From NCBI GenBank assembly GCA_044340025.1, contig JBIIUJ010000025.1:1-25062 (forward strand): DNA of 25,062 bases, written 5' to 3'. This DNA is from JBIIUJ01 sp044340025. Its GTDB lineage: Bacteria > Pseudomonadota > Alphaproteobacteria > Caulobacterales > Aquidulcibacteraceae. The notes beneath the pieces are model-generated. The model saw only the letters and a program-made list of their open reading frames with translations, was not told the origin of the DNA and made no database searches. The translations under genes and the position numbers were made by a program. Shown here one piece after another: positions 14,162 through 21,768 of the stretch; position 1 is the stretch's first letter, and every line of letters starts with the position of its first letter.

Positions 14162-15427
14162 TCAGGTCGGCGGCGCCAGCAGGCCGCGTTCCAGCGCCCA
14201 GAGCCTGTCCTGGCCCCACAGGATCGGGCCGGTCTTTGCATCGCTCACAAGCCGGAAGCAGGGCACGCCCCATGCGCCGGCCGCCAGCATGTCGGTCCGG
14301 TTCGCTTCGGCGTGCTTTCGCCACGCGTCGCTTTCAAGCGCGGCGCGCATCGTGGCGGGGCTGACGCCGGCGCGCGCACACAGCCGCTCCAGCCCCCGAT
14401 CGGTCCCTGCATCGATCCCGTCGGCGAACACGCCCTGGAGGAAGCTCAACAGGAACGCCTCACCCTGACCCTGCGCCATCGCAGCCCAGAGCACGGCGAG
14501 CCCGCGCTCTGTCGGCCGGCCCACAGGGTCTGCGATCGCCCCAAAAGGCAGGTTCAGGCGTTCGGCCTCGCGCGCCACGTCCCGGATGATGGCCAGCCGC
14601 TTGACCAGAGGCACCGGCAGTCCCCGCATCACCATCGGCAAGACCGGCCTCAGCCGCAGCGTTGCGCCTGTGGCGCGCGTCAGCGCAAGAAGCCGTGGAA
14701 CCGCGAGATAGGTATAGGGGCTGCGCAACGAGACAAAGGCCTCGATCACGACGCCCGGCTGCGCGGCGCCAGACGAGCCCTGCACCTCGAGCCGCGGCAC
14801 AAAGGGAGGGGCGCCGGGCCGGGAGGCAGCGAGCCGCTCCTCCAGAAACGGCAGCCTGTCGAGCCCCCAATACCATTCCCCTTCGAAGTGGAAGGCGCCG
14901 CCGAGGTAGGATCCAAGCCGCTGGCGCATGCTGTCGCCCCAGGCCAGCGCCGCGGCGCCATCCCCGGTCGGTGCGGGCAAGGCGGCGCCGGGTTCGTCGC
15001 GCCACGCCGCCTCGATGGCGGCGCAGGCGGCTGAAAAAGCGCCCCCCGAGGTGCAGCCGGCAAGCGCGGCCTGCGCCTGTGCGATCTGGTCCTGCGCGGG
15101 CGGGCGGGCAAAGGTGGGCGCAAGGCCGAGGCCTTGGGCCAGAACGGCGGCGTCGCCCAGCGCCCAGGCGCGCCAGCGGCCGGGGTCCGGGGCGGTTTGC
15201 AGCGGCGGCGGCGAGACCAGAAAGGGCCGCACCCGCACGCCATAGGCCGCTTCCAGATGAGGAAGCGCGCGCGCAGCCAGCGCCGCGTGCGGATCATCGA
15301 CCTGATGGAAGTAGTGCACCACGGGCGCCGCCCCGGTCGTGCGGCGGCGGGCGGCGGCGAAGGCGCGCTGGGCGGCGCGCATGGTCCGGCTGGTCAGGAG
15401 GCGGGGGGCGAGCGTGCGGAGCGTCAT
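14162..15427 (-). CDS. Tandem DsbA / GST-kappa-like thioredoxin-fold protein
   Basis: A 421-residue protein that appears to contain two DsbA-type thioredoxin folds. The first starts at VVHYFHQVDDPHAALAAR (36-53), the second at VVIEAFVSLRSPYTYLAVPR (226-245). The second has Ser-Pro-Tyr at the N-terminal active site, not CxxC, as in 2-hydroxychromene-2-carboxylate isomerase and kappa-class GST. It ends in the family's typical GVPCFRL (387-393, cis-Pro) and WGQDRLW (404-410). The first copy also lacks CxxC. No signal peptide is evident, so it is probably cytosolic; the N-terminus is basic (ARRR at 26-29). The ATG at 15427 overlaps the TetR stop (ATGA), so the two are coupled. A role in glutathione-linked isomerisation or detoxification is plausible; disulfide exchange is unlikely without the cysteines. 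Confidence 0.83.
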   Translation of the reverse strand: MTLRTLAPRLLTSRTMRAAQRAFAAARRRTTGAAPVVHYFHQVDDPHAALAARALPHLEAAYGVRVRPFLVSPPPLQTAPDPGRWRAWALGDAAVLAQGLGLAPTFARPPAQDQIAQAQAALAGCTSGGAFSAACAAIEAAWRDEPGAALPAPTGDGAAALAWGDSMRQRLGSYLGGAFHFEGEWYWGLDRLPFLEERLAASRPGAPPFVPRLEVQGSSGAAQPGVVIEAFVSLRSPYTYLAVPRLLALTRATGATLRLRPVLPMVMRGLPVPLVKRLAIIRDVAREAERLNLPFGAIADPVGRPTERGLAVLWAAMAQGQGEAFLLSFLQGVFADGIDAGTDRGLERLCARAGVSPATMRAALESDAWRKHAEANRTDMLAAGAWGVPCFRLVSDAKTGPILWGQDRLWALERGLLAPPT

Positions 15428-16140
15428 TGCTGAGCGTCCGGCCCCAGCGCGTGCACGACGCCGTGTTTCAGGATCGCAACGAGCGTGTCGGCATAAGCCT
15501 CGGCGACGGCGGGATCGGAAAGATCCAGCCCAGCCAGCGCCTGAGTGTTGGCCGCTTGCGCAAACGGATTGATCGCGGCGTTGGTGGCGACCAGAAAAAC
15601 GAAGTGCGCGGGCGCATCCAGCGCACGGCCCGTCGCGGCGAGCTGGCGCAGCGGTTCCAGCGCAAAAGCGTGCAGCGGACGCAGATAGCGCTCCACCAGC
15701 GCGCCATAGCGTGGCCCCCCCGCCAGCCCCGCCTGCATCACGAAACCGGCGAGCGCCGGGGTGCGGGCGGCGGCGCGCACGCTGGCGCGGACCTGGGCCT
15801 CCATCCGCCCGACCGGATCGCTCGCAGCGTTGCCGGCGTGGGCGGCCGCCATGCCGGCTTGAAGCGCAGCAAACAGATGGTCGGCCGCCGCCTCCCAGAG
15901 GGCATCCTTGTCGCCGAACAGATGCCGGATCATCGCATGAGACAGGCCGGCCTCCTGTGCGATCTGGCGGAGCGACGCGCCCGCAAACCCGTGCCAGGCG
16001 AAGGCGCGGGCGGCGGCATCGAGGATGCGGGCGCGCTGATCCTGCGGCGCGGCGACAAGACTGGGCCGGCCGCGCCGGCGCCGGCCCGCGCCGATGTCGG
16101 CTTCGTGCGGGGAGAGGGGCGTGGGGGCCGATGTGAGCAT
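15424..16140 (-). CDS. TetR family transcriptional regulator
   Basis: A 238-residue TetR-type repressor. A basic stretch GRRRRGRP (19-26) precedes the DNA-binding domain: ARILDAAARAFAWHGFAGAS (37-56), then the helix-turn-helix LRQIAQEAGLSHAMIRHLFGDKDALW (57-82). The remaining helices form the ligand-binding and dimer domain. ATG at 16140 is used; an in-frame GTG at 16152 would add four residues but sits only two bases after the GGAG, while ATG is about 14 bases from it, so the start is not settled. It leads the operon with the DsbA/GST-kappa gene and diverges from the sulfatase operon, suggesting it controls one or both sides and itself. Confidence 0.92.
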   Translation of the reverse strand: MLTSAPTPLSPHEADIGAGRRRRGRPSLVAAPQDQRARILDAAARAFAWHGFAGASLRQIAQEAGLSHAMIRHLFGDKDALWEAAADHLFAALQAGMAAAHAGNAASDPVGRMEAQVRASVRAAARTPALAGFVMQAGLAGGPRYGALVERYLRPLHAFALEPLRQLAATGRALDAPAHFVFLVATNAAINPFAQAANTQALAGLDLSDPAVAEAYADTLVAILKHGVVHALGPDAQQ

Positions 16141-16170
16141 GGCGCGAAACACTTCTCCAACGGATCAGCC

Positions 16171-16197
16171 AATCAATTTTACAATCGTACAATAAGG
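16171..16197. promoter_or_regulatory. AT-rich divergent promoter and candidate TetR operator
   Basis: An AT-rich patch in otherwise GC-rich sequence lies between the TetR gene and the first sulfatase. TACAAT occurs at 16180-16185 and again at 16188-16193. Each resembles a -10 hexamer (5 of 6 matches to TATAAT) for rightward transcription. The centre TACAATCGTA (16180-16189) is an imperfect palindrome with 8 of 10 matching positions, the sort of site TetR dimers bind. Operator overlap with the promoter would give repression. Confidence 0.5.
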
Positions 16198-16262
16198 CGC
16201 CATGCTGCGCCAGCATGACAGGGCCCTCCACGAAGGCGGCGCTGCGGGCGGGAGGATGAGGG

Positions 16263-17924
16263 ATGGCGGCCTGGCGTTCACGCTGGCGCAGTCTGGCTGT
16301 TGCGGGCCTTGGCCTTGTGGCGCTGGGCGCGGCCGCTTTCGCCACAGCGGATCGCTGGCTGATCCTTCTGCCGGGCCTGGTTCAGGACGTCCGCAACCCG
16401 ATCGGCCCAAGCCGGCCGATCGCCTGGCAGCAGGGCCCTGCCGAGCCTGCTGGCGCGCCCCGGCCCCCCAACATCGTCCTGATCGTCGCCGACGATCTGG
16501 GCTGGAACGACATCACCCTCCATGGCGGTATTGCGGGCGGCGCAGCGCCCACGCCCAACATCGACCGCCTTGCCCGGCAGGGCGTGCGCCTGACCAACGC
16601 CTATGCCGCGAGCGCCACCTGCGCGCCGTCGCGCGCGGCGCTGATGACAGGCCGCTATCCCACCCGCTTCGGTTTCGAGTTCACGCCCACCCCGCCAGGC
16701 ATGACGCGCGTGATCGAACTGACCGAACGCGGCCAGACCGAACGCCGCCCGTTTCTGCTGCGCGAGACCGGACCCATGCCCGACTTCGCCGACATGGCGA
16801 TGCCGGCAAGCGAGGTGACGATTGCAGAACTTCTCAAGTCGCGGGGCTATCGCACCGTGCACATCGGCAAGTGGCATCTGGGCTGGGCGGAGGGCGCAAC
16901 GCCTCAGGCTCAGGGCTTTGACGAAAGCCTCGATCTCGCCGGCCTGCTTTATGCCCCGGCCGGCGCGCCCGGGATGGTGGAAGCGCGCCAGAGTTTCGAC
17001 CCGATCGACCGGGTGAATTGGGCGATCGGGCGCGCTGCGGTGACCCACAACGGATCGGCCCGGTTCGCCCCGGAGGGATATCTGACGGATTACTTCAGCC
17101 GCGAGGCCGTCGCCGCGATCGACGCCAACCGCAACCGCCCGTTCTTTCTGTATCTCGCGCACTGGGCGCCGCACGCCCCGCTTCAGGCGACGCGGGCCGA
17201 CTATGAGGCGATGGCCCATATTCCGGACCATCCGCTAAGGGTCTATGCCGCCATGCTGCGCGCGCTGGATCGCGGCGTCGGCCAGGTGCTGGACGCGCTG
17301 GATCGACACGGCCTGTCGGAGAACACGGTGGTGATCTTCACCTCCGATAATGGCGGCGCCCACTATATCGGCCTGCCCGAGATCAATCGCCCGTGGCGGG
17401 GCTGGAAGGCGACCTTCTTCGGCGGCGGCATCCGCGCGCCCACGTTCGTGCGCTGGCCCGGCGTCATCCCGGAGGGCGCCGCCATGGCCGGCCTCAGCCA
17501 GCATATCGACATCGCGCCAACGATCGCCGCCATGGCGGGCGCAGCGCTCCCCTCCGACCGGGTGATCGACGGACGCGACCTCACCGGCTTTCTCACCGGG
17601 GCCAGGCAGGGCGATCCACACGAGACGCTGTTCTGGCGCTCCGGCTATTATGAAGCGGTGATCCACCAGGGCTGGAAGCTCCAGCGGACGGCCCGACCGC
17701 CCAAGGTCTGGCTGTTCGATCTCGCCGCCGACCCGCAGGAACGGGTCAACCTCGCCGCACGCGAGCCCGCACGCGTGCGCGCGCTCAGCGCTCTGCTCGC
17801 CGCCCACGCCGCTGCTCAGGCCCAGCCGCTCTGGCCATCCGCCGCCGAAATGCCGGTCAGCATCGACAAGCCGCTTGGCGTGCCCGAACGGGCGGAGGAC
17901 GAGTATGTCTATTGGCCGAACTAG
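16263..17924 (+). CDS. Exported sulfatase (formylglycine, Cys-type), first of two
   Basis: A 553-residue S1-family sulfatase that hydrolyses a sulfate ester. An N-terminal hydrophobic segment (about 11-39) serves as signal peptide or membrane anchor. The catalytic core starts at NIVLIVADDLGWND (70-83) with the metal-binding Asp77 and Asp78. The maturation motif C-A-P-S-R has Cys120, to be converted to formylglycine. Further active-site elements are IGKWHLG (201-207), HWAPHAP (300-306), TSDNGG (360-365) and Lys382 in GWKAT. The start at 16263 has GGAGG 7 bases upstream. It is the first gene of a three-gene operon with a second sulfatase (20-base overlap) and a formylglycine-generating enzyme, and it diverges from a TetR gene. 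Position-specific substrate specificity cannot be read by eye. Confidence 0.95.
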   Translation: MAAWRSRWRSLAVAGLGLVALGAAAFATADRWLILLPGLVQDVRNPIGPSRPIAWQQGPAEPAGAPRPPNIVLIVADDLGWNDITLHGGIAGGAAPTPNIDRLARQGVRLTNAYAASATCAPSRAALMTGRYPTRFGFEFTPTPPGMTRVIELTERGQTERRPFLLRETGPMPDFADMAMPASEVTIAELLKSRGYRTVHIGKWHLGWAEGATPQAQGFDESLDLAGLLYAPAGAPGMVEARQSFDPIDRVNWAIGRAAVTHNGSARFAPEGYLTDYFSREAVAAIDANRNRPFFLYLAHWAPHAPLQATRADYEAMAHIPDHPLRVYAAMLRALDRGVGQVLDALDRHGLSENTVVIFTSDNGGAHYIGLPEINRPWRGWKATFFGGGIRAPTFVRWPGVIPEGAAMAGLSQHIDIAPTIAAMAGAALPSDRVIDGRDLTGFLTGARQGDPHETLFWRSGYYEAVIHQGWKLQRTARPPKVWLFDLAADPQERVNLAAREPARVRALSALLAAHAAAQAQPLWPSAAEMPVSIDKPLGVPERAEDEYVYWPN

Positions 17925-19698
17925 ACGTGCCGGTTTCTTCGCGCTGGTCTGTCTCCTGGCGGGCCCGCCTGCGGCCGCGCAGCCTGCTGATCGGCCTGCC
18001 GCTGGCTCGCGGCCCGCTGCGCCCCATGTGCTGCTGATCATTCTCGACGACATCGGCTTTACCGATCTTGGCGCCTATGGGTCGGAGATCCGCACCCCCG
18101 CCATCGATGCGCTCGCCCGGCGCGGAACGCGCTTTGCGCAATTCCGCGTCGCGCCGACCTGTGCGCCGTCTCGCGCCATGCTGATGACCGGGGTGGACAG
18201 CCACCGCACCGGCCTGCCGACGCTGGAGCATCTGGTCATACCCGCCTATCGCGGCCAGCCCGGCCATGAAGGCAGCCTGAACCGCTCCGTCGCCACGCTG
18301 GCCGAGCATTTGCGTCCGGCGGGCTATCAGTCCTTCATCGCGGGCAAGTGGCACCTGGGCCGGACGCCCGACAGCCTCCCCATGCGCCGCGGTTTCGACC
18401 GCAGCTTCATCCTCGATTCCTCCGGCGCCGATAACTGGGAACACCGGCCCTATCTGCCGCACTATCGCCGGGCGGAATGGTGGCAGGACGACAAGCCGGC
18501 CAAATCCCTGCCGGCCGATTTCTATTCCTCCGCTTTCCTGGCCGACACGCTGGCGACCTATATCGACGCAAGCGATCCGGACCGGCCGTTCTTCGCCGTG
18601 CTGGCGCTTCAGGCCAACCACATCCCGGTTCAGGCGCCGCGCCGGTTCGTGGACGGTTACGCCGGGGTCTATGACGCCGGATGGGAGGCGCTGGCCCGCC
18701 AGCGACGCGAGGCCGCCATTGCGCTTGGCCTGATCCCTGCTGATGCGCCGCTTGCGCCCGCCCCGCCCGGTCTGCGCCGCTGGGACAGCCTTACCCCGGA
18801 CGAGCAGGCCCGGAGCATCGAAAGCCGCAAGGTCGCCGCCGGCATGCTGGAGGCGGCCGACCACCATATCGGCCGGCTGCTGGCGCGGCTGGAACAGTCG
18901 GGGCGGCTGGCCGACACGCTGGTGATCGTGCTGTCGGACAATGGCCCGGAGTATAACGACCCAACGCAACAGGCGAGCTTCAATCTCTGGCTCTGGGCGC
19001 AGGGCTACTCGCGCGATCGCACCCGCCTTGGCGAGCGGGGAACCTATGCCGCGATCGGGCCCGAATGGGCGGCGGCCTCCGCCTCGCCCTTGTCCCTGTT
19101 CAAGTTTCATGCAGGCGAGGGCGGCATGCGCGTGCCGCTGATTGTGGCGGGGCCGGGCGTGGAATCCGGCGCGCTGGCGCGCTCGTCCGCCTTTGTCACC
19201 GATATCGCCCCGACAATTCTCGAAGTCGCCGGCGCGACCCCGGTGGCGGGCGTGACACCGATCTCCGGGCGCTCGCTCCTGCCGGTTCTGCGCGGAGAGG
19301 CGCAAGCCGTGCGTGGGCCAGACGATGTGATCGGCATGGAGATGTCGGGCCAGATCGCGCTCCTGCAGGGCCGCTACAAGCTCGTGCGCAGCCTGCCGCC
19401 CTATGGCGACGGCGCCTGGCGGCTCTACGATATCGAGGCTGATCCCGGCGAAGCGCGCGATCTCGCCGCCGCCGAGCCGCAGCGCCTTGCCGATATGCGC
19501 GCGGCCTATGAGGCCTATGCCGCGCGGGAGGGCGTTATCCCGGTCCCGGATGATTTCGACGCCGAGGCCCTGATCGCGCAGCGCGGGCTGGAGGCGGCGG
19601 CGCGCACCTATGGCCCCGCACTGGCCGCCATCGCTGCGGTCCTGGTTGCGCTTGCCGGTTTTGGCGTCGTGGTGGCGCGGCGTCGGCGCCGGGCATGA
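17905..19698 (+). CDS. Arylsulfatase (AtsA-like), C-terminally anchored, second of two
   Basis: A 597-residue sulfatase resembling the Pseudomonas AtsA arylsulfatase subfamily. It has a signal peptide (about 1-26, AAAQP), LLIILDDIGFTDLGAYG (43-59), the C-A-P-S-R motif with Cys86 for formylglycine, GKWHLG (147-152), LSDNG (343-347), and GPEWAAASASP plus FKFHAGEGG with Lys400, the segment most like AtsA. The C-terminus has a hydrophobic helix (about 571-592) followed by five Arg and Ala, so the enzyme is probably held in the inner membrane facing the periplasm. The start at 17905 has GGAGG six bases upstream and begins the signal peptide, giving a 20-base overlap with the first sulfatase. The stop overlaps the ATG of the maturase gene. 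An aryl or alkyl sulfate ester is the likely substrate. Confidence 0.94.
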   Translation: MSIGRTRRAGFFALVCLLAGPPAAAQPADRPAAGSRPAAPHVLLIILDDIGFTDLGAYGSEIRTPAIDALARRGTRFAQFRVAPTCAPSRAMLMTGVDSHRTGLPTLEHLVIPAYRGQPGHEGSLNRSVATLAEHLRPAGYQSFIAGKWHLGRTPDSLPMRRGFDRSFILDSSGADNWEHRPYLPHYRRAEWWQDDKPAKSLPADFYSSAFLADTLATYIDASDPDRPFFAVLALQANHIPVQAPRRFVDGYAGVYDAGWEALARQRREAAIALGLIPADAPLAPAPPGLRRWDSLTPDEQARSIESRKVAAGMLEAADHHIGRLLARLEQSGRLADTLVIVLSDNGPEYNDPTQQASFNLWLWAQGYSRDRTRLGERGTYAAIGPEWAAASASPLSLFKFHAGEGGMRVPLIVAGPGVESGALARSSAFVTDIAPTILEVAGATPVAGVTPISGRSLLPVLRGEAQAVRGPDDVIGMEMSGQIALLQGRYKLVRSLPPYGDGAWRLYDIEADPGEARDLAAAEPQRLADMRAAYEAYAAREGVIPVPDDFDAEALIAQRGLEAAARTYGPALAAIAAVLVALAGFGVVVARRRRRA

Positions 19699-20669
19699 AG
19701 GGCGGGCCCGCCACGCTGGCGCACGCCGGGTTCGCACTGGCGCTGGCGCTCGCCGCCTGCGGGCCGCCGCCGCCTGCAACGGTCGGCGGCGCTGCCTGCC
19801 TCGCCGTGGCGGCGCCAGATCCGGCCGATCCGGTCCGTGGCATGGTCTGGATCCCGCCCGGCCCTGTGACCCTTGGCGCCGACGACTTCTATCCCGAAGA
19901 GCGCCCCGAGCGCCGCGTGACCGTCGGCGGCTTCTGGATCGCCGCCCACGAGGTGACCAACCGCGAGTTCGAAGCCTTTGTCCGCGCAACTGGGCATGTG
20001 ACCGCAGCGGAGAGCCGCGATCCCGGAGGCGGGCAGGCGATTGGCGGCGGCGCGGTGTTCGCGCCCGGCCTGCAGGGGCGCAACTGGTCCGACATCAGCG
20101 CCTGGTGGCGGCTGGACCTCGCCGCCAACTGGCGCGCGCCCGGCGGGGCGGGAACATCCATCGCCGCCCGGCCTGATGATCCGGTGGTCCAGATCGCCTA
20201 TGCCGATGCGCTGGCCTACGCCCGCTGGCGCAACCACGATCTGCCGAGCGAAGCCGAGTGGGAGCGCGCCGCCCGCGGCGGCCTGGAGGGCGCGCGCTAC
20301 GTCTGGGGCGAGGAGACCCGCCCCGCGGGCCGCTATGCGGCCAACCATTGGCAGGGCGCTTTCCCTTTCAAGGATACCGGCGAGGACGGGAGGGCCGGGC
20401 GCGCGCCGGTTGGCTGCTATGAGCCGAATGGTTTTGGTCTTTACGACATGGCGGGCAATGTCTGGGAATGGACACGCGACGGTTGGGGGCCTGAAGGCGA
20501 GGCCCGCGGATTTCGGGTGATCAAGGGCGGATCGTTTCTCTGCTCGGACGGCTTCTGCCATCGCTATCGCCCGGCGGCGCGCCAGCCGGGCGACGAGACT
20601 TTCTCCACCGAGCATCTGGGCTTTCGCACGGTGTGGCGCGGCCCGCCGCCAGCGCCCCCGCAGCCCTGA
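19695..20669 (+). CDS. Formylglycine-generating enzyme (SUMF1 family), predicted lipoprotein
   Basis: A 324-residue aerobic formylglycine-generating enzyme, which oxidises the Cys of the sulfatase C-x-P-x-R motif to formylglycine. The fold is shown by MVWIPPGPVTLG (50-61), EVTNREFEAFV (86-96), LPSEAEWERAARGG (183-196), NGFGLYDMAGNVWEWT (245-260) and KGGSFLC (277-283). Both catalytic cysteines are present in the classic spacing, Cys283 and Cys288, followed by HRYRPAAR, so it should be active, with Cu(I) and O2. The N-terminus is a lipoprotein signal: a hydrophobic stretch and LAAC lipobox with Cys22. This implies a periplasmic, membrane-anchored maturase, whereas bacterial FGEs are generally regarded as cytosolic. 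The ATG overlaps the sulfatase stop by four bases. It ends 13 bases from the convergent cytochrome gene. Confidence 0.93.
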   Translation: MKGGPATLAHAGFALALALAACGPPPPATVGGAACLAVAAPDPADPVRGMVWIPPGPVTLGADDFYPEERPERRVTVGGFWIAAHEVTNREFEAFVRATGHVTAAESRDPGGGQAIGGGAVFAPGLQGRNWSDISAWWRLDLAANWRAPGGAGTSIAARPDDPVVQIAYADALAYARWRNHDLPSEAEWERAARGGLEGARYVWGEETRPAGRYAANHWQGAFPFKDTGEDGRAGRAPVGCYEPNGFGLYDMAGNVWEWTRDGWGPEGEARGFRVIKGGSFLCSDGFCHRYRPAARQPGDETFSTEHLGFRTVWRGPPPAPPQP

Positions 20670-20682
20670 CGCCCGGCGCCCG

Positions 20683-21297
20683 CTAGGGGCTGCGCTTGCG
20701 ACCGTCCACCATGGCGCGAACCAGGTTCTCGCGGTGTGCGAACGAGGCCAGAGCCACGCCCAGCGCATGCACGATCACAAGCCCGAGCACGAGATTGGCG
20801 AACGCTTCGTGCGCCTCTTCCCATGGGCTTTCCGCGCCGTCCGCATCGTTCTCGATGACGCCCGCCTCCTCGCCCCCCTCATCGGCCAGAAGCGGGGCAA
20901 GGAGCGCTGGCGGCGCGACCCTGTTCTCCATCGCAAGGCCGGTCGCGGCTGAGCCCGACAGCGCGATCAACAACGCCAGCACCATCCAGCCGCCGGCCGG
21001 CGAGTGGCCGACATGGCGTTGCGCCTTGCCGCGAACCAGGTCGACCAGATAGGTGACCGCCTCGCCAGGGGCGGCGAGAAAGCTCGCGAACCGCGCATGC
21101 TTCGGTCCGGCGAATCCCCAGAAGAGCCGCACGAGGACCCAGCCGAGGATCACATACCCAGCAAGCAAGTGCAGCGTTTCGGGCTCTCCCCGGGTGACGA
21201 GGCTGATGACAACGGCGGACAGAAGCACCCGGTGGCCGATCCGGATCACGAGATCCCAGACCGGCGTGGTTTCTTGGGAGGGGGCTTTGTCAGTCAT
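20683..21297 (-). CDS. Cytochrome b561-like membrane protein with acidic periplasmic loop
   Basis: A 204-residue diheme-type membrane cytochrome b of the b561/hydrogenase b-subunit superfamily. Four helices are apparent (about 16-34, 43-62, 102-123, 164-187). Candidate heme-ligand histidines are His22 and His43 in the first pair and His163 and His177 in the last helix region. WDLVIRIGH and HLLAGYVILGWVLVRLFWG are typical family patterns. Between helices 3 and 4 lies a strongly acidic loop (139-162, ten Asp/Glu), predicted to face the periplasm. ATG at 21297 is chosen from GGGGAG about 8 bases upstream; it overlaps the PepSY stop by 8 bases, so the two are coupled. It probably moves electrons from the quinone pool or across the membrane, with the PepSY protein as periplasmic partner. 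Confidence 0.88.
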   Translation of the reverse strand: MTDKAPSQETTPVWDLVIRIGHRVLLSAVVISLVTRGEPETLHLLAGYVILGWVLVRLFWGFAGPKHARFASFLAAPGEAVTYLVDLVRGKAQRHVGHSPAGGWMVLALLIALSGSAATGLAMENRVAPPALLAPLLADEGGEEAGVIENDADGAESPWEEAHEAFANLVLGLVIVHALGVALASFAHRENLVRAMVDGRKRSP

Positions 21298-21652
21298 CGT
21301 CGCGCTCCCCATGCCCATCCTCGACCTCCTGCTTGACGACCGCGCCAGTGGCCGCGTCGAGGTAGGTTTCCACCCGGCGGTTCTGCGCGTCGCGATGCCT
21401 TATCTCGATGCGCCCGCCTTCGCGCTCCATGCTGATCGGGTTTTGAATGCCGGCGGCGGCGAGCTGCGCAGTCGTCGGCAGGCCTGTGGGGATAGTCCCC
21501 GCGCCGGATAGGGTGCGGCTGGGGGCGGGGGCCAGCGAAGGGGCGGCTGCCTCCGGCGGCGAGGCGACGCCCGCAGCAACGGCGAAGCCCGCGAGCGCAA
21601 GGCCCGCCACGGCAAGCCCGGCGGTGATACGGAGGATGGTGGTGTGCGACAT
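21290..21652 (-). CDS. PepSY-domain exported protein
   Basis: A 120-residue protein with an N-terminal signal or anchor helix (about 6-28) and a PepSY domain (about 56-112). The domain shows the usual strand pattern IEIRHRDAQNRRVETYLDAATGAVVKQE. The first gene of a minus-strand pair with the cytochrome b561-like gene, it has AAAGGAA about 9 bases before the ATG. It is divergently transcribed from a second PepSY protein and a two-component system. PepSY proteins next to b-type cytochromes are common, but their job (inhibitory, chaperone or metal-binding) is not fixed. Confidence 0.85.
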   Translation of the reverse strand: MSHTTILRITAGLAVAGLALAGFAVAAGVASPPEAAAPSLAPAPSRTLSGAGTIPTGLPTTAQLAAAGIQNPISMEREGGRIEIRHRDAQNRRVETYLDAATGAVVKQEVEDGHGERDDD

Positions 21653-21724
21653 GGTCGAGGTTCCTTTCGTGTTGAACCCTGTCCATGATGGTGCGCCCGC
21701 CCTGACGCCGCGCCGACGCCGCGC

Positions 21725-21741
21725 GTCAGCGCAATGTCAGC
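21725..21741. promoter_or_regulatory. Tandem GTCAGC repeat, candidate response-regulator box
   Basis: GTCAGC at 21725-21730 is repeated at 21736-21741, exactly 11 bp apart, in the 116-base divergent region between the two PepSY genes. Direct repeats about one helical turn apart are the usual site for OmpR/PhoB-family regulators, and such a regulator is encoded just downstream. An inverted repeat, CTGACGC at 21702-21708 with GCGTCAG at 21723-21729, overlaps it. Binding is inference. Confidence 0.5.
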
Positions 21742-21768
21742 AGCCCTGCGCCATGATCGCCTCATTCC

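Noticed and set aside
17857..20768. Minus-strand open frames of up to 710 codons opposite the sulfatases and maturase
   Set aside because: The plus-strand genes carry complete catalytic motifs; the antisense frames show low-complexity Arg/Gly composition and no recognisable domain.
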